Assembly: GCA_031315865.1 (NCBI GenBank)
Contig: JALDRJ010000002.1
Coordinates: forward strand, 1,152,001-1,216,000
Length of the DNA: 64,000 nt
Reading direction: 5' to 3'
Origin: Nitrospirales bacterium
GTDB lineage: Bacteria; Nitrospirota; Nitrospiria; Nitrospirales; UBA8639
The position numbers and the translations under genes are program-made. Position 1 is the stretch's first letter; every line of letters starts with the position of its first letter. Under the pieces are notes generated by a model that had not been told where the DNA came from, ran no database searches, and saw only the letters and a list, made by a program, of their open reading frames with translations. Of this stretch, positions 43,423-52,564 are shown piece after piece.

Positions 43423-43574
43423 AAAACCCCCTTACTGTTTTGGACATCGGTCAGGATGACCAATGATCCAGAGTTCCCATGTGAGGGTCATCAGCATAAT
43501 GTGTCGTCCTTGCACCTTACACCTGACAATCCGTGACTCAACGTGTTGGTGAAACTGGATTTATCCAGCAAATT

Positions 43575-44423
43575 TCATTCCAATATCGAACCAACGATTC
43601 TTTCAAGCTCCTCCTCTGAAAAGAAGTGAATAATAAGCTTTCCTCCCTTCCGGCTTTTGGCAATATGCACCTTGGAACCGAGTCGACGCCTGACCTGTTC
43701 TTCCACATGAAAAAACTCATTGGACTTTCTCATGACTGTACGAGGGATATTGTTGTTTTTCGCCTTGTTTACAATGATTTCTGCCGCGCGAACTGACAGG
43801 CTATCGCGAATAATTTGCCGAGCGATAGAAACCTGCTTTTCGGCCTGTTTGAGGCCTAATAACACCTTGGCGTGACCCAAAGAAATTTGACGATGTTCGA
43901 TGAAATCTTGGATTTCCCTTGGGAGAGACAACAGGCGAATTAAATTCGCGACAGTCGATCGATCTTTCCCCACTGCCGTAGAGACCTGCTCCTGGATAAG
44001 ACCAAAGTCATCGATGAGCTGCGTATAGGCACGAGCCTCTTCCATGGGGTTGAGGTTTTGCCGTTGCACATTCTCAACAAGCGCCAGAGCCAATGACTTT
44101 TCATCGTTCGAGAGACGAACCAATGCAGGGATCGCCGCAAGGCCAGCAATTTTTGCCGCCCTTAACCGCCTTTCACCGGCGATGAGTTCAAACGCACCAT
44201 CACCGGTTCGCCTGACAATGACGGGTTGAAGAACCCCATGTTCTTTTACGGACGCGGCGAGGTCTGATATTTCAGACTCATCGAACGTTTTTCTCGGCTG
44301 GTATCTATTGGGAATGATTTGATCAACAGAAAGGTATTTGACCTCTTCTCCCACGCTCCAATTCACAGACTTTTTTTCCGGCAGGAGCGCCTGCAATCCC
44401 TTCCCAAGTGCTTTCTTTTCCAT
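43575..44423 (-). CDS. parB: Chromosome-partitioning protein ParB
   Basis: A 282-residue ParB/Spo0J. The CTPase/nuclease-like N-domain has YLSVDQIIPNRYQPRKTF and the box GERRLRAAKIAG. The central HTH (QEQVSTAVGKDRSTVANLIR) reads parS, and the C-terminal part dimerises. ParB loads on parS as a CTP-dependent clamp and spreads. The start is the ATG at 44423, whose A is the last base of the parA stop (TAATG). Two parS sites lie 0.8 and 1.6 kb upstream. Confidence 0.96.
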   Translation of the reverse strand: MEKKALGKGLQALLPEKKSVNWSVGEEVKYLSVDQIIPNRYQPRKTFDESEISDLAASVKEHGVLQPVIVRRTGDGAFELIAGERRLRAAKIAGLAAIPALVRLSNDEKSLALALVENVQRQNLNPMEEARAYTQLIDDFGLIQEQVSTAVGKDRSTVANLIRLLSLPREIQDFIEHRQISLGHAKVLLGLKQAEKQVSIARQIIRDSLSVRAAEIIVNKAKNNNIPRTVMRKSNEFFHVEEQVRRRLGSKVHIAKSRKGGKLIIHFFSEEELERIVGSILE

Positions 44424-45172
44424 TAGGCAATGATCTCCTCGGCAAGATCTAGATATGCGCGTGAGCCAGAAGAAGCGGCATTGTACAGTAAGACCGGCTT
44501 TCCATAACTTGGGCATTCCGCCAGAGAAACATTCCTGGGTATGACGGTCTTGTACACTTTGCCTTCGAAGTATTCCCGAATTTCTTTTTCTACTTGACGG
44601 GATAGATTAATACGCGAGTCATGCATCGTCAATACTATTCCCTCGAGCTCCAATCGAGGATTGATAGACTCTTTTATTCGATCAACATTCCCGAGCAATC
44701 TCCCAAGACCCTCCATGGCATAATATTCACATTGAACAGGGATCAGCACTGATGATGCCGCGACCAAGGCATTGATGGTCAGGAGGCCAAGCGCAGGAGG
44801 GCAGTCAATGATGACCCATTCATAGTCCCTTCGAATTTTCCCTAAGATAGTCTTCAAGACTTCTTCTCTTCCGGGTACATGTGAGAGTTCCACCTCTGCC
44901 CCGACAAGATCAGAACTAGCCGGAATCATGTCCAATCCTGAGATCATCGTCTCTATAACCGCACCGTCGATGAAATCCCTTGCCATCAAACAATCATAAA
45001 TCGTGCACTTTGGCGCCTGAATTCCCATTCCACTCGTTGCGTTGGCTTGGGGATCAAGGTCGATGAATAGGACCGACCGCCGTGTATGCGCGATAGAAGC
45101 ACAGACATTAATGGCAGTGGTTGTTTTGCCTACACCACCCTTTTGATTCGCGACAGCGATAATTTTTTTCAA
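44423..45172 (-). CDS. parA: Chromosome-partitioning ATPase ParA (Soj)
   Basis: A 249-residue MinD/ParA-type ATPase. The deviant Walker A KGGVGKTT is at 11-18, Walker A' FIDLDPQANAT follows, and Walker B is in WVIIDCPPALG. It forms the nucleoid gradient that pulls ParB-parS complexes. It is short, without an N-terminal HTH, and so chromosomal in type. A parS site ends 26 nt before its ATG, so ParB may affect its expression. Confidence 0.96.
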   Translation of the reverse strand: MKKIIAVANQKGGVGKTTTAINVCASIAHTRRSVLFIDLDPQANATSGMGIQAPKCTIYDCLMARDFIDGAVIETMISGLDMIPASSDLVGAEVELSHVPGREEVLKTILGKIRRDYEWVIIDCPPALGLLTINALVAASSVLIPVQCEYYAMEGLGRLLGNVDRIKESINPRLELEGIVLTMHDSRINLSRQVEKEIREYFEGKVYKTVIPRNVSLAECPSYGKPVLLYNAASSGSRAYLDLAEEIIA

Positions 45173-45197
45173 GTACAGACTCCCGTATTACCGCAAA

Positions 45198-45213
45198 TGT
45201 TCCACGTGGAACT
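45198..45213. promoter_or_regulatory. parS: parS site 1
   Basis: TGTTCCACGTGGAACT contains the perfect 14-bp palindrome GTTCCACGTGGAAC and matches the bacterial parS consensus closely. It lies between rsmG and parA. Confidence 0.92.
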
Positions 45214-45312
45214 TGAACACGTGTAATGGAAATGTCAATTGCTAAGAAATTCTGAACAAAAAATCCCAGTACATTCGGTAGAAGCCTTCTCATCTACCGT
45301 GGTCAAGAACAC
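45198..45312. repeat. parS-containing repeat unit, copy 1
   Basis: It begins with parS and TTGAACACGTGTAATG, passes TTGCTA, and ends with CTACCGTGGTCAAGAACAC (45294-45312). The same order of blocks recurs at 45998-46113 with 94-95 nt from parS to the last block in both. Confidence 0.7.
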
Positions 45313-45327
45313 TTGATGAATCCTGAA

Positions 45328-46014
45328 TCATGGACATGGCTTACAATTTACATCTGTAGCCAGTGGCCGCAACACAGAGAGGACTCTTTCCCCGTAGCCT
45401 TTCGGCAACTGATAAACAATTTCCCGATCCAATAGCATATGAAAATGTGAGATCCCTGTTCCTATAGATCGGGACCTGTATATACACACACGACTTTCCG
45501 GATGCAAGAGAGAGAGTACCGTCGGGAAGAGGTTTTCCGGCTTTACAGCCTTGAATGTCACAACGTCATATGAAGTTGGCCGTGATGGCATACGTACGTA
45601 ATCCTGAATCGTTTGTGGTTTAACACATACATCATCCAACGAAAGCGCTCCGATTATATGATGGAGAAATGCCACCTTTTTGAGCTTAGGTTCAACCAGA
45701 GTCAGGGAAATGTGGGGAAAGACAATCTTAAGTGGAAGACCAGGAAAACCTCCTCCACTTCCGATATCGATAAACGACTGGCCCATTCGATGATTTTGAG
45801 CCAGAGAGAACGCTAAAGAATCGACAAAAAGGTTGACGACAATATCAGACGTTGAACTGAGACCGGTGAGGTTAATTTTTTCATTCCATCGAGTAAGTTC
45901 TTCGAAATAGACAAGGAATTTTTTAATGGTCTCATCAGATAATGTGAGACCAAATTCCTCCGCGCCTGATATGAGTATGGATTCGATAGACCTCTTTTGT
46001 TCCACGTGGAACAC
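45328..46014 (-). CDS. rsmG: 16S rRNA (guanine-527-N7) methyltransferase RsmG
   Basis: A 228-residue methyltransferase (GidB). SAM motif I is FIDIGSGGGFPGLPLKIVFP, followed by LVEPKLKKVAFLHHI and a core strand TFKAVKPENLFP. It methylates G527 of 16S rRNA. The start is uncertain. The frame is open to 46068, but I use the GTG at 46014, giving MFHVEQKRS, because the N-terminus otherwise lies beyond the family. These first codons are read from the parS palindrome itself, a known feature of origin-proximal genes. Upstream AGG is weak. Confidence 0.88.
   Translation of the reverse strand: MFHVEQKRSIESILISGAEEFGLTLSDETIKKFLVYFEELTRWNEKINLTGLSSTSDIVVNLFVDSLAFSLAQNHRMGQSFIDIGSGGGFPGLPLKIVFPHISLTLVEPKLKKVAFLHHIIGALSLDDVCVKPQTIQDYVRMPSRPTSYDVVTFKAVKPENLFPTVLSLLHPESRVCIYRSRSIGTGISHFHMLLDREIVYQLPKGYGERVLSVLRPLATDVNCKPCP
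45998..46013. promoter_or_regulatory. parS: parS site 2
   Basis: TGTTCCACGTGGAACA is a perfect 16-bp palindrome with the parS consensus. It overlaps the first codons of rsmG. Confidence 0.94.
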
Positions 46015-46113
46015 TTGAACACCTGCAATGAAGTTTCCAGTTGCTAGACAAGTCTCATCTAAAAACAATTACCATAGGCTTGAGGCCTTTAAATCTACCG
46101 TGTCCAAGAACAC
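45998..46113. repeat. parS-containing repeat unit, copy 2
   Basis: parS is followed by CTTGAACACCTGCAATG, then GTTGCTAGA, and ends with CTACCGTGTCCAAGAACAC (46095-46113). The last block is 19 of 21 identical to copy 1 when taken with its two preceding bases. The spacing is conserved, while the middle has diverged. Confidence 0.7.
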
Positions 46114-46230
46114 CTCTAATTAAAATACCAATGGCTAATCATGGAAGAACAGAGAATGCTTGTGAAGCAAACCCTTGCACACCAGGGAACACAATAATGC
46201 TTTCTTTGACGCTAGAAAAATACTGTTGAG

Positions 46231-48111
46231 TTAGGACGTCGCATAATCACGCCGACGCCTATGACGATCAAGCGCGACAAGAAGAAGTGAAATCGCAGCC
46301 GGCGTGACTCCTGAGATTCGCGAGGCCTGTCCGATTGATGAAGGCTTTATAAGGGATAATTTCTCAATCACCTCGTTTGAAAATCCTGTGATCGATCGAT
46401 AATCAAAGCCTACCGGGATACGGCGATCTTCTAATTTTCTAAATTTTTCGACCTGCTGCTCTTGCCGTTGTATGTATCCTTCATACTTGACGGCCACCTC
46501 CAGAGACTCCATAAAATCGTCATCGAATTCTTCGTGCTCGACGGAATCCGAGAGCAATTGCCTATACGTAATATTTGGTCTTTTGAGCAGTTGGGCCAAG
46601 GTGAGATTATTGGTGCTGAGATCAATACCCAACGATTGAATAAATTGAAATCCATTTGATTTAGATGGCGTCGTACCCTGCAATCGACTCATTTCCCGTT
46701 CAAAAAATTCACGCTTCTGTTCAAACTTCCCAAACATACGATCGTCGATCAACCCCAGACGATGACCGATATCCATCAATCGCATATCTGCATTATCCTG
46801 CCTCAGGAGCAGACGATGTTCTGCGCGCGACGTAAACATCCGGTAGGGTTCATGAGTATCCTTTGTGATCAAATCATCGATGAGTACGCCTATGTAGGCT
46901 TGAGAGCGGTCAAGAATGAGGGGAGGCTCACCCTTCACACGAAGCGCGGCATTTATTCCTGCGATAATACCCTGCGCCGCGGCTTCTTCATAGCCGGAAG
47001 TCCCGTTTATCTGACCGGCATGGTACAGACCTCTGACAATCTTCGTCTCTAAGGTCTCATGAAGCTGTCGCGGAGGAAAGTAGTCATATTCAATGGCATA
47101 GCCTGGTCGTAGAAACTTGGCATGTTCCAATCCTGGAATGGTTTTGACCATCGCCTGCTGAACATCGATGGGAAGACTCGTAGAGATACCATTGGGATAA
47201 TAGGAGTTTGAATGTAATTCTTCTGGCTCCAAAAAAATCTGGTGCTGGGTTTTATCGGCGAACCTGACCACTTTATCCTCGATGGATGGACAATACCGAG
47301 GGCCAGTCGCGTCGATCACGCCGGAATACATAGGTGATCGATCAAGATTTTCTCGAATTATGCGATGAGTTTCCTGATTGGTATAGGTAATGTGACAGGA
47401 TATCTGCGGATTGGTGATGGCAGAGGTTCGATACGAAAACGGTCGGGGTGGAGTATCACCTGGCTGCGCGACGGTTTTGTCAAAACAAATACTGTCTCGA
47501 TCTAATCGCGGAGGCGTTCCTGTCTTCAATCTCCCAACCTGAAACCCTAAGTCTCGCATACAGTCGGAAAGATGTTCGGCGGAAAATTCTCCGGCTCTTC
47601 CACCGGGAAGATGATTCAACCCGACATGCATCAACCCCTTGAGAAAGGTCCCTGAAGTTAAAACCACTGCACGGGATAGCACTTTGATTCCGTCCTTAAG
47701 GATAACTCCTTCTACCTGACCGGCTCGTGTCATGATTCGATCCACCGTGCTCGAGATAATCTGCAATCTATCCTGCCGGCGCAATGTTTGTTGCATGGCC
47801 TGGCTATACATCCGCTTATCACACTGCACACGGAGCGCTCGCACGGCTGGCCCTTTTTTGGTGTTCAGCATGCGAAATTGTATGCCTGATAAATCAGTAT
47901 TAATACCTATTTCTCCTCCCAATGCATCAATTTCCCTTACGAGATGTCCCTTAGCTATTCCACCCATTGCCGGATTACAGGGCATTTGGGCGATCTTTGA
48001 CTCGTCGATGGTCACCAGGGCAACGTAACAGCCCATACGTGCCGCAGCCAGCGCAGCCTCGCATCCAGCATGCCCTCCTCCGACAACGACGATGTCAACA
48101 TTGATCGACAT
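46231..48111 (-). CDS. mnmG: tRNA modification enzyme MnmG (GidA)
   Basis: A 626-residue FAD-dependent enzyme that, with MnmE, adds carboxymethylaminomethyl to U34 of tRNAs. The FAD motif is [18 protein letters not shown] (residues 7-24). [27 protein letters not shown] and the C-terminal GYIQRQ helical part are conserved. I use the ATG at 48111, with GAGGGA upstream; the frame extends six codons earlier. It lies next to mnmE and rsmG, the usual origin-proximal set. Confidence 0.97.
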   Translation of the reverse strand: MSINVDIVVVGGGHAGCEAALAAARMGCYVALVTIDESKIAQMPCNPAMGGIAKGHLVREIDALGGEIGINTDLSGIQFRMLNTKKGPAVRALRVQCDKRMYSQAMQQTLRRQDRLQIISSTVDRIMTRAGQVEGVILKDGIKVLSRAVVLTSGTFLKGLMHVGLNHLPGGRAGEFSAEHLSDCMRDLGFQVGRLKTGTPPRLDRDSICFDKTVAQPGDTPPRPFSYRTSAITNPQISCHITYTNQETHRIIRENLDRSPMYSGVIDATGPRYCPSIEDKVVRFADKTQHQIFLEPEELHSNSYYPNGISTSLPIDVQQAMVKTIPGLEHAKFLRPGYAIEYDYFPPRQLHETLETKIVRGLYHAGQINGTSGYEEAAAQGIIAGINAALRVKGEPPLILDRSQAYIGVLIDDLITKDTHEPYRMFTSRAEHRLLLRQDNADMRLMDIGHRLGLIDDRMFGKFEQKREFFEREMSRLQGTTPSKSNGFQFIQSLGIDLSTNNLTLAQLLKRPNITYRQLLSDSVEHEEFDDDFMESLEVAVKYEGYIQRQEQQVEKFRKLEDRRIPVGFDYRSITGFSNEVIEKLSLIKPSSIGQASRISGVTPAAISLLLVALDRHRRRRDYATS

Positions 48112-48237
48112 ACTGTTTTCCCTCACCAAGACCTTGATACAGAATAGCCGAACGTCTCACACTTGTCCCTGAACTCCGTTTGAACAATTCTATACTTTAT
48201 TCTCTCAACTTACCTAAAATAGTTTACCTGCGAATCT

Positions 48238-49689
48238 TCACTTTCCTATACAAAACTCCGAGAACACACGGTCAAGAATATCATCGGTACTGGTCGAACC
48301 GGTAATTTCACCAAGATACTGTAGCGAAGCGCGCAAATCTACGGCAACACAATCGCACGAAAACTCCTGTTCAATCGCGAAAAGAGCATTGACGATGGCC
48401 TCCTGCGCCGAGAGCAGAGCTTGTTTATGACGAAGCCGTGTGATGAGCAAGGAATCTCTCGTTTCTCGTCTATCTCGAATCAAGACATCGGCTATTTTCT
48501 GGCGCAGCCGATCCATTCCATCATGAGTTTTTGCCGAAACAGGCACGAGTACGGTGTGATCAGGATTGACATCTTCTACTGATGCTTCGTTAAGGCAAGC
48601 TTCAACATCCCGTTCATGGACTTTGACTGGCAAATCGGTTTTGTTCAAGATCAGAACCCGCTTCTTTTTCGCACTGTCCTGAATTAGCTTGATATCTTCT
48701 GGCGCGAGGTCTTGCGAAGCATCAATCACGAGCAAAAGAAGTTCTGCCTGCTTAAGTGCTTCTTCGGAACGACGGATTCCCTCTTCTTCGATTTCGTCAC
48801 TGGCCTCCCGGATGCCGGCAGTATCTCGTAACCGAAGCAAGATCCCGTTGACAGTGAGCGCTTCTTCCAAGACATCTCGCGTCGTGCCCGGAATAGATGA
48901 GACAATGGCGCGATTCGTTCGTAAAAGCGCGTTCAGCAAACTAGATTTCCCGGCATTCGGTCTTCCGATGATGGCCGTATTGACACCCTCACGAATGATT
49001 CGACCATGTTCTGCGGTCTTGAGTAATGTGGAGATATCACCTTGGATCAGCATCAACGTCTCCTTGAGCTCATCCTGTTCTAGAAAGGTGATGTCTTCTT
49101 CGACAAAATCCAATCCGGCTTCAAGATGGGCCAGCACGCGAATCAATCGTTCCCGGATGCGTTCGACCGTGTCGGCCAAGCCTCCGGCTAATTGTTCCTG
49201 CGCGAGCTGAAGGCTCATCGATGTCGTCGCTCGTATCGTATCCAGAACAGCCTCAGCCTGTGTCAGGTCCAGGCGACCACGAAGAAAAGCTCGCCGCGTA
49301 AATTCTCCTGGCTCTGCGAGCCGCGCTCCTTCCTGTATCAATGCTTCACACACCATTGTCAGGACGAGCGGCCCTCCGTGACAGTGAATCTCGAAGACAT
49401 CCTCTCCCGTATACGATCGCGGGGCCCGCATATGCACAACCAAGGCTTCGTCGATTTTTTTCATCGCGGCATGAACTGACGACATCTCAGAGTCCAGGAG
49501 TGCGACTCGCACATCCGCCAAATAGAGCTGATGACTCTTCATAGTTTGCAAGGGTATCCCTCGCCGAAGAGTGATAATCTTCGAGGTCAAACGCTGTGAA
49601 TCCGGACCACTGACGCGGACGATGCCGATGCCACCCTCGCCAACAGGTGTGGCAATGGCACAAATCGTATCATCCAGCTGCACGCTCAC
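48238..49689 (-). CDS. mnmE: tRNA modification GTPase MnmE (TrmE)
   Basis: A 483-residue GTPase. The N-terminal formyl-THF-binding domain starts DDTICAIATPVGEGGIGIVR. A G domain is embedded in the helical domain: P-loop GRPNAGKSSL, switch PGTTRD, DTAGIREA and NKTD. It ends with the catalytic Cys motif FCIGK. It acts as a heterotetramer with MnmG. The start overlaps the yidC stop by 4 nt (ATGA), so the genes are coupled. Confidence 0.97.
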   Translation of the reverse strand: MSVQLDDTICAIATPVGEGGIGIVRVSGPDSQRLTSKIITLRRGIPLQTMKSHQLYLADVRVALLDSEMSSVHAAMKKIDEALVVHMRAPRSYTGEDVFEIHCHGGPLVLTMVCEALIQEGARLAEPGEFTRRAFLRGRLDLTQAEAVLDTIRATTSMSLQLAQEQLAGGLADTVERIRERLIRVLAHLEAGLDFVEEDITFLEQDELKETLMLIQGDISTLLKTAEHGRIIREGVNTAIIGRPNAGKSSLLNALLRTNRAIVSSIPGTTRDVLEEALTVNGILLRLRDTAGIREASDEIEEEGIRRSEEALKQAELLLLVIDASQDLAPEDIKLIQDSAKKKRVLILNKTDLPVKVHERDVEACLNEASVEDVNPDHTVLVPVSAKTHDGMDRLRQKIADVLIRDRRETRDSLLITRLRHKQALLSAQEAIVNALFAIEQEFSCDCVAVDLRASLQYLGEITGSTSTDDILDRVFSEFCIGK

Positions 49690-51515
49690 TTCCTGCCTTT
49701 ACGCCTGTTCTTCCCCTTCTCAGGAGCCTTGGGTGGGTCTTGTGGATCCTTGGACTTCTTGTCTTTCTGGTCTTGGGAATCGTTGGGAGGGTCGCCATCA
49801 GATTGTGGCGATGAAAAAGTTGGTTTTTTAAAAATGTACCGGTCTGTGATGAATTGTTGCAGAATGGTGAGAACATTGTTGGTGACCCAATACAACACGA
49901 GCCCGGCGGGAAAGGTCAGGAATAAAAAGGTCAATCCGACCGGAAGGAACAACATCATTTTGGCCTGTGTCGGGTCCATCGTGGTGGGCATGATTTTTTG
50001 TTGCAGGACCATCGAGGCTCCCATCAGTATCGGCAACACGTAATAGGGGTCAGGGACCGATAAATCCGTAATCCATAACATAAACGGAGCTTGGCGAAGA
50101 TCGACAGTCATGTACAGGATGTTAAACAGCGAGATAAACGCCGGCATTTGCAGGAACATCGGAAGGCATCCACCGACCGGGTTCACTTTGTGATCCTTGT
50201 AGAGTTTCATCAACTCTTTATTGAGCCGCTCGCGATCGTCCTTATATTTATTCTGGATCTCCAAGACCTTGGGTTGAATCTTCTGCATCCCTTGCATCGA
50301 TTTGTAACTTTTATATTGCAAGGGAACGAACAACAACTTGATGCAGACGGTCAAGAGTATGATGGCGATACCGTAATTATGTGTGTACTCATAGAAATAT
50401 CGCAGGACATAGAACAGAGGCTTGGCCACAGCCTTCACGACGCTCCAGTTGTCATAGATAAACCAGCCGAAGTCGATCGTATCTTCCAAACCGATGTGAA
50501 AGTCTTTGAGAATGTCGAATTGTTTCGGACCAGCATAAAGACGAAATGTGTAACTGTGCGGTCCCTGTGCCCCGTCGAATTTCACGCCGGCTGTGATGAC
50601 ATGCTCGAGTTCTTCTTGCGCGAAATATCCTTCCGCCTTTTCAGGGATGATCACACTCATGAAGTATTTGTCTTGCAATGCACCCCAACGGATATTCCCT
50701 GTCTGTTCGAGATATGCTTTGGTGCCCGGTTCGGCACCCTCATCGAATTCTGGTGATGCCTTTTCTAATTTATCTCCGATCATCCAGGCCGGCCCCAATG
50801 ATCCGATGAAACCTTGCCCCCATTCGACAATGCCGAAATTCGTTCCCAGCAGTACATTAAGATCATGACTTACGCCTTCGACATTGACAGTCACATCGAC
50901 AACATAGGAATTATGATGAAACGTAAAATTTTTCTGTATTCGCACACCATGTTCCGCGGACTGATAAGTCATGGACATGTGCCCGACGGGATGTGTCTCA
51001 TCCAAGACCGAGAAGTCGCGTTCAACTTCATAAATAGCTTCCTGGGCCGCCTGAGTGACTTTGTCATCATCAGTCGAAAGGGATAAAGGACCGGCGAATT
51101 GTCCTTCGGAATAGACAAGTTCGATTGGAACCGGATCATCGGATTGCGTGAGGTAGCGGGTTAATTTCCAGCTCTTGATCTGCGCACCGCGGTTCGAAAT
51201 TTCCGCTCGATAGAGTGGTGTGTCTATCGTCTCTATCTTGACTTCCGCGTTCGTCGTCTGGGACTGGGAGTCGTTGGCGGGTGCCTCGTTTGAGCTGACC
51301 GATGAGCGATCGGGACTGTTATCGGGAGTATTGGCTTCTGGCGTTCCTAGTTCGGGCTCTTCTCCTGTCTTTTTGTTGGTTGAAGGAGCTTCCTCCGTCT
51401 GATCGATGATTACTGAATCACTGACCGGAACGAACCCATATTGTTTCAAGACCAGATCCCAGCCAATGATGATTCCCAAACAGAGGATGATAAACAAGAC
51501 GACGCGTTTTTCCAT
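49686..51515 (-). CDS. yidC: Membrane protein insertase YidC
   Basis: A 609-residue insertase of the Gram-negative type. An N-terminal membrane helix (4-22), an acidic linker (35-75), a large periplasmic beta-domain (about 90-365) and the conserved five-helix core follow: YNYGIAIILLTVCIKLLFVP (here HNYGIAIILL), PKVLEIQNKYKDDRERLNKE, GGCLPMFLQMPAFISLF. The last 40 residues are Lys/Pro-rich and would help ribosome contact. It inserts proteins such as the ATPase c subunit into the inner membrane. Confidence 0.96.
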   Translation of the reverse strand: MEKRVVLFIILCLGIIIGWDLVLKQYGFVPVSDSVIIDQTEEAPSTNKKTGEEPELGTPEANTPDNSPDRSSVSSNEAPANDSQSQTTNAEVKIETIDTPLYRAEISNRGAQIKSWKLTRYLTQSDDPVPIELVYSEGQFAGPLSLSTDDDKVTQAAQEAIYEVERDFSVLDETHPVGHMSMTYQSAEHGVRIQKNFTFHHNSYVVDVTVNVEGVSHDLNVLLGTNFGIVEWGQGFIGSLGPAWMIGDKLEKASPEFDEGAEPGTKAYLEQTGNIRWGALQDKYFMSVIIPEKAEGYFAQEELEHVITAGVKFDGAQGPHSYTFRLYAGPKQFDILKDFHIGLEDTIDFGWFIYDNWSVVKAVAKPLFYVLRYFYEYTHNYGIAIILLTVCIKLLFVPLQYKSYKSMQGMQKIQPKVLEIQNKYKDDRERLNKELMKLYKDHKVNPVGGCLPMFLQMPAFISLFNILYMTVDLRQAPFMLWITDLSVPDPYYVLPILMGASMVLQQKIMPTTMDPTQAKMMLFLPVGLTFLFLTFPAGLVLYWVTNNVLTILQQFITDRYIFKKPTFSSPQSDGDPPNDSQDQKDKKSKDPQDPPKAPEKGKNRRKGRK

Positions 51516-51620
51516 TGGCTTTAATATTTCCCTGACAGATTGAAGTCTCTATGGCGCATGAACGTACTCTATTCGACCCATCCCGACGACCGAGAAAAGC
51601 TCATACAACGGAGAATAGGG

Positions 51621-51830
51621 TTAGGGAACAAGATCCGTCCCACCAGAATGGAACGGTTGACACTTCAGAAGCCTAATCATCGTCAAACTCAACCCCTTAA
51701 CGGCTCCATAGCGACGTATGGCTTCGTAAGCGTAATAAGAGCAAGTTGGATAAAATCGACAGTGTGGTCTAAAGAAGGGCGAAATCCATCGTTGATAAAT
51801 TGAGATTAACCAGAGAATGATTCGGGACAT
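51621..51830 (-). CDS. yidD: Membrane protein insertion efficiency factor YidD
   Basis: A 69-residue YidD: an amphipathic N-terminal helix [20 protein letters not shown], then the three-Cys core CRFYPTCSYYAYEAIRRYGA and a CQPF(H)SGG end. It helps YidC-dependent insertion. The ATG at 51830 lies inside the last codons of rnpA (25-nt overlap), a common arrangement. There is no obvious ribosome-binding site, so coupling to rnpA is likely. Confidence 0.93.
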   Translation of the reverse strand: MSRIILWLISIYQRWISPFFRPHCRFYPTCSYYAYEAIRRYGAVKGLSLTMIRLLKCQPFHSGGTDLVP

Positions 51831-52195
51831 GACGGATGAGGAGAGGGACGAAGAACCCCAATCTTGTGAAGGGCTATTTTCCAATTTTTTTGAACGATTT
51901 GAAACTGTTGATCCAAGACCGACGGCTTAGGAAATATGATGATGTCGTATCCTTTTACCAGTTCATCATGGATAGCCCGCACTAGCTCTCGAAAGATCCG
52001 CTTAGCTCGATTTCGAAGAACTGCCTTCCCAAAGCGCCGACCAACGACTATACCAACACGAGACGAAGAAATCTGATTTTCACAGAACATGACGTTAAAC
52101 AGTGAATTCTGAAGACGCCTGCCTCGTAACTTGACTCGAGCATAGTCCCGCGATTTCTTCAAGAATAACTCGGCGTCAGATGCACGTCTATTCAT
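51806..52195 (-). CDS. rnpA: Ribonuclease P protein component RnpA
   Basis: A 129-residue basic protein that binds RNase P RNA for tRNA 5' maturation. [20 protein letters not shown] is the N-terminal substrate groove and [20 protein letters not shown] the RNR signature. The ATG at 52195 overlaps the end of rpmH (ATGAATAG). The frame is also open to an ATG at 52255, which would overlap rpmH by 68 nt, as in Thermus; the shorter form has normal length. Confidence 0.93.
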   Translation of the reverse strand: MNRRASDAELFLKKSRDYARVKLRGRRLQNSLFNVMFCENQISSSRVGIVVGRRFGKAVLRNRAKRIFRELVRAIHDELVKGYDIIIFPKPSVLDQQFQIVQKNWKIALHKIGVLRPSPHPSCPESFSG

Positions 52196-52328
52196 CCGAA
52201 ACAGTGAGACGATACCGTCCTTTCTTTCTTCTCCTTGCGAGTACTTTGCGTCCATTCTTCGTGCTCATTCGCTTGCGAAAACCGTGGTCCCGTTTTCTTT
52301 TTAAATTTGAGGGCTGTCGATAGGTCAT
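52188..52328 (-). CDS. rpmH: 50S ribosomal protein L34
   Basis: A 46-residue L34: [20 protein letters not shown], then [18 protein letters not shown] and a short tail ending SDE. The family signature runs from the RKR-x-HGFRxRM motif to GR-x-VL-x-RRRxKGR. The start is MTYRQPSN, slightly different from the common MKRTYQPS. It overlaps rnpA by 8 nt. It is the first leftward gene beside the origin. Confidence 0.95.
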   Translation of the reverse strand: MTYRQPSNLKRKRDHGFRKRMSTKNGRKVLARRRKKGRYRLTVSDE

Positions 52329-52564
52329 TGACACGGCAAGATCTCCTTCATGGTTTTATTGATGCAAACCGCAAATTATCGTGATTCAGCTCGAGTAAGT
52401 CAATGAGGGCACTCTTTACACACAAAAAGATTGGAGAATCACTTCCCCACTCCCTTGGCTCCGCAGGACTCTAATTGACTGAACCACATACGAACGATAT
52501 AGTCCATTTTGAAAAAAACACAAGTAAATATCATGAGTTATCGCATACTTCAGGAAGAAAAACT

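Noticed and set aside
50091-50756. 221-codon frame on the plus strand over yidC
   Set aside because: It is antisense to a clear yidC and lacks a ribosome-binding site or family pattern.
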